Assembly (NCBI GenBank): GCA_039714555.1
Contig: JBDLJB010000058.1
Coordinates: 1 to 10,933, forward strand
Reading direction: 5' to 3'
Length of the DNA stretch: 10,933 nt
Origin: Namhaeicola sp039714555
GTDB lineage: Bacteria; Bacteroidota; Bacteroidia; Flavobacteriales; Flavobacteriaceae
Below the pieces are notes generated by a model. That model saw nothing but the letters and a program-made list of their open reading frames with translations. It was not told where the DNA came from and searched no databases. Positions 6,322 to 10,933 of the stretch are shown here, piece by piece (positions within the stretch are counted from its first letter, which is position 1; every line of letters starts with the position of its first letter). Made by a program: the position numbers and the translations under genes.

Positions 6322-9300
6322 TTAAATTGATTTTTCATTTATTAAATTATCCTGTGAAATTTTATTTAAAGCTATTTTGTATTCTTTTGGCATTATTTTG
6401 GTAAAATAATAGGCATTTTCATCCCAATCTTTCAATATCTTATAAGCTTTTTCACTATCTGTAAGATGGTAATGGTTTTGAAGAAGTTCAAATAGTTCGT
6501 GTTTATCTATATCAGTCAGTATTTCAAAATCCACCATTTCCATATTACACAATCCATTTTTAAATTGATCATCAGGATCATAAACATAAGCAATTCCTCC
6601 ACTCATACCAGCTGCAAAATTTCTTCCTGTTTTACCCAAAACTACTACTTTACCACCTGTCATGTATTCACACCCGTGATCACCTACACCTTCTACAATA
6701 GCTGTGATACCAGAATTTCTTACACAAAAACGTTCTCCGGCAACACCATTTATGTAAGCTTCACCTTTAGTAGCTCCATAAAAACATACATTTCCAATTA
6801 TAATATTATCCTCGGCTTTGAAGTTAGCTTTTTCAGGTTTTTTAACAATGATTTTTGCTCCTGATAATCCTTTTCCTAGATAATCATTACTGTTTCCTTT
6901 AATGATGAGAGTTAAACCCGAAGTAGCAAATGCTCCAAAGCTTTGACCGGCAGAACCAATAAAGTTTATTTGTAAAGTATTTTCAGGTAAACCATTGGCT
7001 CCATAAATTTTAGATATTTCGTTGCTGATTATTGCTCCAACCGATCTATCTGTATTTGAAATAAGATAGTTAAGTTGCATTTTTTCTTTGCGATAGATCG
7101 CGGGATGAGCATCTCGAATAATTTGAAAATCTAAGACATGTTCCAGATCATGGTATTGATTCTCAGTATTGGAAACAGTTTTTTCTTTATATTTTTCACT
7201 TTGGTATAATATAGTTGACAAATCAATACCTTGTATTTTGAATTGTTGGATAGCTTTTTTTGCATTAATCTTTTGCGATTGGCCTATCATTTCCTTAACA
7301 GTTCTAAAACCTAGATTAGCCATAATGGCTCGCAATTCTTCAGCAACGAAATACATAAAATTGATTACGTGTTCAGGTGTTCCTTTAAAGTTTTTTCGCA
7401 ACTCAGGATCTTGAGTTGCAATGCCTACCGGACAAGTATTTAAATGACATTTTCTCATCATGATACAACCTGAAGCTACCAATGGTGCAGTTGCAAAACC
7501 AAATTCTTCAGCGCCAAGCAAACATGCAATAGCCACATCGCGACCGGTTTTTAACTGCCCGTCACACTCTAAAACTACACGACTTCTCAAATTGTTCAAT
7601 ACCAAAGTTTGCTGCGCTTCAGCAATTCCCAACTCCCAAGGCAATCCTGCGTGTTTTAATGAAGTAAGCGGAGAAGCTCCTGTACCACCATCATAACCTG
7701 AGATCAAAATTACATCAGCTTTAGCTTTTGCTACACCGGCTGCAATTGTTCCAACACCAATTTCAGAAACAAGTTTAACATTGATTCTTGCTTCTCTATT
7801 GGCATTTTTTAAATCGAAAATAAGTTGTGATAAATCCTCAATAGAATAAATATCATGGTGTGGAGGAGGGGAAATCAAGCCAACATAGGGTGTAGAATTT
7901 CTAACTTTGGCAATCCAGGGAAAAACTTTTTCACCAGGTAATTGTCCACCTTCACCAGGTTTGGCACCCTGCGCCATTTTTATTTGAATTTCCTTAGCAT
8001 TGGTCAAATAATTGCTGGTTACGCCAAATCTACCTGAAGCAACTTGTTTGATAGCACTGTTTTTGCTGTCGCCATTTAAATCTTTTCTAAATCTATTTTG
8101 ATCCTCACCACCTTCGCCGGAATTACTTTTTCCACCAATCCTGTTCATTGCGATAGCAAGGTTTTCATGGGCTTCTTGACTAATTGAACCGTAGGACATG
8201 GCACCTGTTTTAAATCGTTTTACAATTTCTGTCCATGGTTCAACTTCTTCTAGAGGGATTGGATCTAAATTTTGAAATTCAAACAATCCACGTAAAGTCA
8301 TTAAATTTTTACTTTGTTTATTGATCAGATTTGAATATTGTTGGTAACTTTTATCATTATTGTTGCGTACAGCTTGTTGTAATTTTGCTACGGTTGTTGG
8401 ATTAAACATGTGTTTTTCACCATTTCTTCGCCAACGGTAATCTCCGCCAACATCAAATTTTAAATTTCCGGGAATATTATTTTTAAAAAAGGCTTGTTTG
8501 TGAAGTTTGGATATTTCCCGTTCAATTTCATAGAGTCCTATACCTTCAATTCTCGAAGGTGTGTAGGGAAAATACTTATCGATAAATTTTGTATTTAAAC
8601 CAAGCGCTTCAAAAATCTGAGAAGCCCGATAAGAATGTAAAGTTGAAATACCAATTTTATTCATGATCTTTAAGACACCTTTACCAATAGCCTTATTAAA
8701 ATTTTGAACAGCAATTTCTGCATCCATTTTGATCGAAGGGTCTTCATTTACTTTATACCGAATTATCTCATTTACCATATAGGGATTGATCGCACTTGCG
8801 CCATAACCAAATAAAGTAGCAAAATGATGTGGTTCCCGAGGTTCGGCAGATTCAATTATGATTCCGAATTTTGATCTTTTTTTTGTATAGTTTAATGAGT
8901 GGTGTAAATATGAACAGGCTAAAAGTGCTGGTATGGGTCCGTTAGAGATACTTGTGCCACGATCACTCAAAATAATAATATTATAACCTTGATCTACAGC
9001 ATTTTTTGCTTGTAAAATAATATTTTCTAAAGCTTTTTCAAGTGCATTTAAACCTCTTTTAATATCGTATAAGATAGAGATTTCATAAGTTTTAAAATCA
9101 GGATGATCAAGGGTTTTGATTTTGTAAAGGTCCTTATTAGAAATAATAGGATTTTGTATCTTAATTTTTTTACAATGTTCCGGAGAAATATCAAAAATAT
9201 TCCTGTCTTCACCAATCGCCAAACTAATATCTGTAACAATTTCTTCTCTAATTCCGTCAAGCGGAGGATTGGTTACCTGAGCAAAAAGCTGTTTAAAATA

Positions 9301-10836
9301 ATTGTAAAGTAATTGTGGATTTTGTGATAAAATGGCTAATGGCGTATCTATTCCCATAGAACCGATGGCTTCTTTGGCATTTTGATACATAGGTTTGATA
9401 ATGGTATTAATATCTTCTTGCGTATATCCAAATAATCGTTTTCGTTTTTGTAATGATGTTTTTTCTTTGGGATTATCTTTTAAGGTGCTTTTAAGATTAT
9501 TAAGTGGTAATAAATTGGTATTTAGCCATTTGCGATATGGATATTTGTTTGTAATATTTTCTTTGATCTCTTTGTCTTCTACAATTCTGCCTTCATTCAT
9601 ATCTACTAAAAACATTTTACCAGGTTCCAACCTGCCATATCGTACTACATTTTCGGGTTGTATATTTAAAACACCAGTTTCTGATGACATGATAACATAC
9701 CCGTTTTTGGTAACGGTATATCTTGAAGGCCTTAGTCCGTTTCTATCCAAAACTGCACCGATGTAATTTCCATCGGTAAAGGGAATTGAAGCCGGACCGT
9801 CCCATGGTTCCATAACACAGGAATTGTACTCATAAAAAGCCTTTTTATTATCAGGCATAGCTATATCTTTTTCCCATGCTTCGGGAATCATCATCATCAT
9901 TACTTCAGGTAAAGTTCTGCCACTAATCAATAATAGCTCTACTACCATATCCATTGAGGCAGAATCCGATTTGCCATCTAATATTATTGGAAATAATTTA
10001 TTGATTTCGTCACCAAAAATGTTACTTTTTAGCAATTCTTCACGAGAACGCATTCTACTTACATTTCCTCGTAAAGTGTTAATTTCTCCATTGTGACACA
10101 TAAATCTAAAAGGTTGTGCTAAATCCCAGGAAGGAGATGTGTTGGTAGAAAATCTTTGATGAACCAAAGCCAGTCTTGTTACTACATCGGGATCTGATAG
10201 ATCATCATAATAATTACGAATATCTTCAGGTATTAATAATCCTTTATAGATCAATGTTGTTGTAGAAAAACTAGGGATATAAAATTGATCTGCATCCTTT
10301 AATTTTGAATTGATAATAGCGTGTTCAGCAATTTTACGAGCTTTATAAATTTTAGCATTGAAAAGTTTAGAATCTAAATCCTCATTAGGTTTTCCAATAA
10401 ATATTTGTTTGATTTTAGGTTCATTTTTTTTGGCTATTTCTCCTAAGTGTTGAGAGTTTACCGGAACATCCCGCCATCCTAAAATTGTAAGGCCTTGGTT
10501 TTTTATTTCGGTTTCTAAAGCTTCAATACAATAAGTATATTGATTGATGTTTTGAGGCAAAAAAACCATTCCTACAGCGTATTCTTTAGGTTTTGGTAAT
10601 TCAAAATCACATACTTTTTTAAAGAATTGATGTGGTATATCAATCAATATACCTGCACCATCACCTGTTTTACCATCAGCACTTACAGCACCGCGATGTT
10701 CTAATTTGATCAATATCTTTAAAGCATCATGAATGATGCTATTTGTTCTTTCACCATTTAGACTACAAATAAACCCTGCACCACAATTGTCATGTTCAAA
10801 TTCGGGTAAATAAAGTCCTTGTTTTTTGTAAGTCAT
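6322..10836 (-). CDS. gltB: Glutamate synthase large subunit
   Basis: GltB (1504 residues) is the alpha subunit of glutamate synthase. It removes ammonia from glutamine and adds it to 2-oxoglutarate, giving two glutamates, and it works with glutamine synthetase in nitrogen assimilation. The order is: a short propeptide, then the class II glutamine amidotransferase domain with catalytic Cys18 (NCGAGF) as the expected mature N-terminus. That domain also has HQRFSTN near 225 and CHNGEIN from Cys247. A central domain follows, then the FMN/2-oxoglutarate domain with GAMSYGSIS near 880, GGKSNSGEGGE near 903 and SGYDGGTGASP near 1045. The [3Fe-4S] ligands are Cys1124, Cys1130 and Cys1135. Last comes the GXGXG beta-helix domain (about 1257-1430) with repeated glycine motifs. 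Length is close to the bacterial norm and no key residue is missing. The start at the ATG is supported by the usual 17-residue propeptide before the catalytic cysteine. The gene heads a gltB-gltD operon. Any regulatory site beyond 97 bp upstream lies outside the window. Confidence 0.98.
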   Translation of the reverse strand: MTYKKQGLYLPEFEHDNCGAGFICSLNGERTNSIIHDALKILIKLEHRGAVSADGKTGDGAGILIDIPHQFFKKVCDFELPKPKEYAVGMVFLPQNINQYTYCIEALETEIKNQGLTILGWRDVPVNSQHLGEIAKKNEPKIKQIFIGKPNEDLDSKLFNAKIYKARKIAEHAIINSKLKDADQFYIPSFSTTTLIYKGLLIPEDIRNYYDDLSDPDVVTRLALVHQRFSTNTSPSWDLAQPFRFMCHNGEINTLRGNVSRMRSREELLKSNIFGDEINKLFPIILDGKSDSASMDMVVELLLISGRTLPEVMMMMIPEAWEKDIAMPDNKKAFYEYNSCVMEPWDGPASIPFTDGNYIGAVLDRNGLRPSRYTVTKNGYVIMSSETGVLNIQPENVVRYGRLEPGKMFLVDMNEGRIVEDKEIKENITNKYPYRKWLNTNLLPLNNLKSTLKDNPKEKTSLQKRKRLFGYTQEDINTIIKPMYQNAKEAIGSMGIDTPLAILSQNPQLLYNYFKQLFAQVTNPPLDGIREEIVTDISLAIGEDRNIFDISPEHCKKIKIQNPIISNKDLYKIKTLDHPDFKTYEISILYDIKRGLNALEKALENIILQAKNAVDQGYNIIILSDRGTSISNGPIPALLACSYLHHSLNYTKKRSKFGIIIESAEPREPHHFATLFGYGASAINPYMVNEIIRYKVNEDPSIKMDAEIAVQNFNKAIGKGVLKIMNKIGISTLHSYRASQIFEALGLNTKFIDKYFPYTPSRIEGIGLYEIEREISKLHKQAFFKNNIPGNLKFDVGGDYRWRRNGEKHMFNPTTVAKLQQAVRNNNDKSYQQYSNLINKQSKNLMTLRGLFEFQNLDPIPLEEVEPWTEIVKRFKTGAMSYGSISQEAHENLAIAMNRIGGKSNSGEGGEDQNRFRKDLNGDSKNSAIKQVASGRFGVTSNYLTNAKEIQIKMAQGAKPGEGGQLPGEKVFPWIAKVRNSTPYVGLISPPPHHDIYSIEDLSQLIFDLKNANREARINVKLVSEIGVGTIAAGVAKAKADVILISGYDGGTGASPLTSLKHAGLPWELGIAEAQQTLVLNNLRSRVVLECDGQLKTGRDVAIACLLGAEEFGFATAPLVASGCIMMRKCHLNTCPVGIATQDPELRKNFKGTPEHVINFMYFVAEELRAIMANLGFRTVKEMIGQSQKINAKKAIQQFKIQGIDLSTILYQSEKYKEKTVSNTENQYHDLEHVLDFQIIRDAHPAIYRKEKMQLNYLISNTDRSVGAIISNEISKIYGANGLPENTLQINFIGSAGQSFGAFATSGLTLIIKGNSNDYLGKGLSGAKIIVKKPEKANFKAEDNIIIGNVCFYGATKGEAYINGVAGERFCVRNSGITAIVEGVGDHGCEYMTGGKVVVLGKTGRNFAAGMSGGIAYVYDPDDQFKNGLCNMEMVDFEILTDIDKHELFELLQNHYHLTDSEKAYKILKDWDENAYYFTKIMPKEYKIALNKISQDNLINEKSI

Positions 10837-10933
10837 ATAATTATAAATAATTTACAAAAATAACATTATAATTACTTATATAATAAATAAAATGTTAAAA
10901 CATAATAAAAATATAATATAAATAAAATATTAT
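10837..10933 (-). other. Extremely AT-rich gltB upstream region
   Basis: Only 5 of these 97 bases are G or C. It holds no reading frame and no clear hairpin. It presumably carries at least part of the gltB promoter, since it directly precedes the gltB start. The window ends inside it, so its full extent and the next gene are unknown. Confidence 0.6.
10855..10862 (-). promoter_or_regulatory. Candidate -7 box for gltBD
   Basis: The minus strand reads TATTTTTG, an exact match to TAnnTTTG and identical to the candidate box upstream of the M48 gene. It lies 18 bases before the gltB ATG, which would leave a very short leader of about a dozen bases. No TTG or TTTG -33 element is seen at the expected distance. 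The surrounding DNA is so AT-rich that a chance match is possible. Confidence 0.3.

Noticed and set aside
6499..9766. Several plus-strand open frames, and one minus-strand frame, of 69-123 codons within gltB
   Set aside because: All overlap the fully conserved gltB reading frame and show compositions typical of shadow frames.

Overview
The window looks like ordinary chromosomal DNA from a low-GC member of the Bacteroidota. This is an inference. It rests on the AT-rich sequence, the near absence of Shine-Dalgarno-like sites, TAnnTTTG-type promoter boxes, and the family types encoded: an OmpA-type lipoprotein with a short coiled coil, an M48 lipoprotein protease, and a saccharopine-dehydrogenase-like reductase. 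I cannot name the genus. All six convincing genes lie on the minus strand, so the transcription order runs from right to left.

From right to left: an extremely AT-rich leader (10837-10933) precedes gltB, the large subunit of glutamate synthase. gltB is followed with zero spacing by gltD, the small subunit. Together they encode the NAD(P)H-dependent enzyme that turns glutamine plus 2-oxoglutarate into two glutamates. After a 165-bp gap comes an OmpA-domain lipoprotein, closed by a strong intrinsic terminator at about 3763-3797. Next is a saccharopine dehydrogenase-like oxidoreductase and then a membrane-anchored calcineurin-like phosphoesterase. A perfect hairpin lies between these two. The last gene is an M48-family lipoprotein metalloprotease. 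The far left edge (10-48) carries a strong terminator in the plus orientation, which must serve a plus-strand gene lying outside the window.

Only gltB-gltD are clearly a functional unit. The other four genes look like independent housekeeping or envelope genes. Three of them act at the envelope: two are predicted lipoproteins and one is an integral membrane enzyme. No gene-free stretch exceeds 200 bp. I see no RNA genes, mobile elements, CRISPR arrays or phage genes. I found no convincing new biological system. The points worth a second look are small: a doubtful start codon overlapping a hairpin, a 14-base homopolymer, two terminators sharing the same base-stem sequence, and two identical promoter-like boxes.
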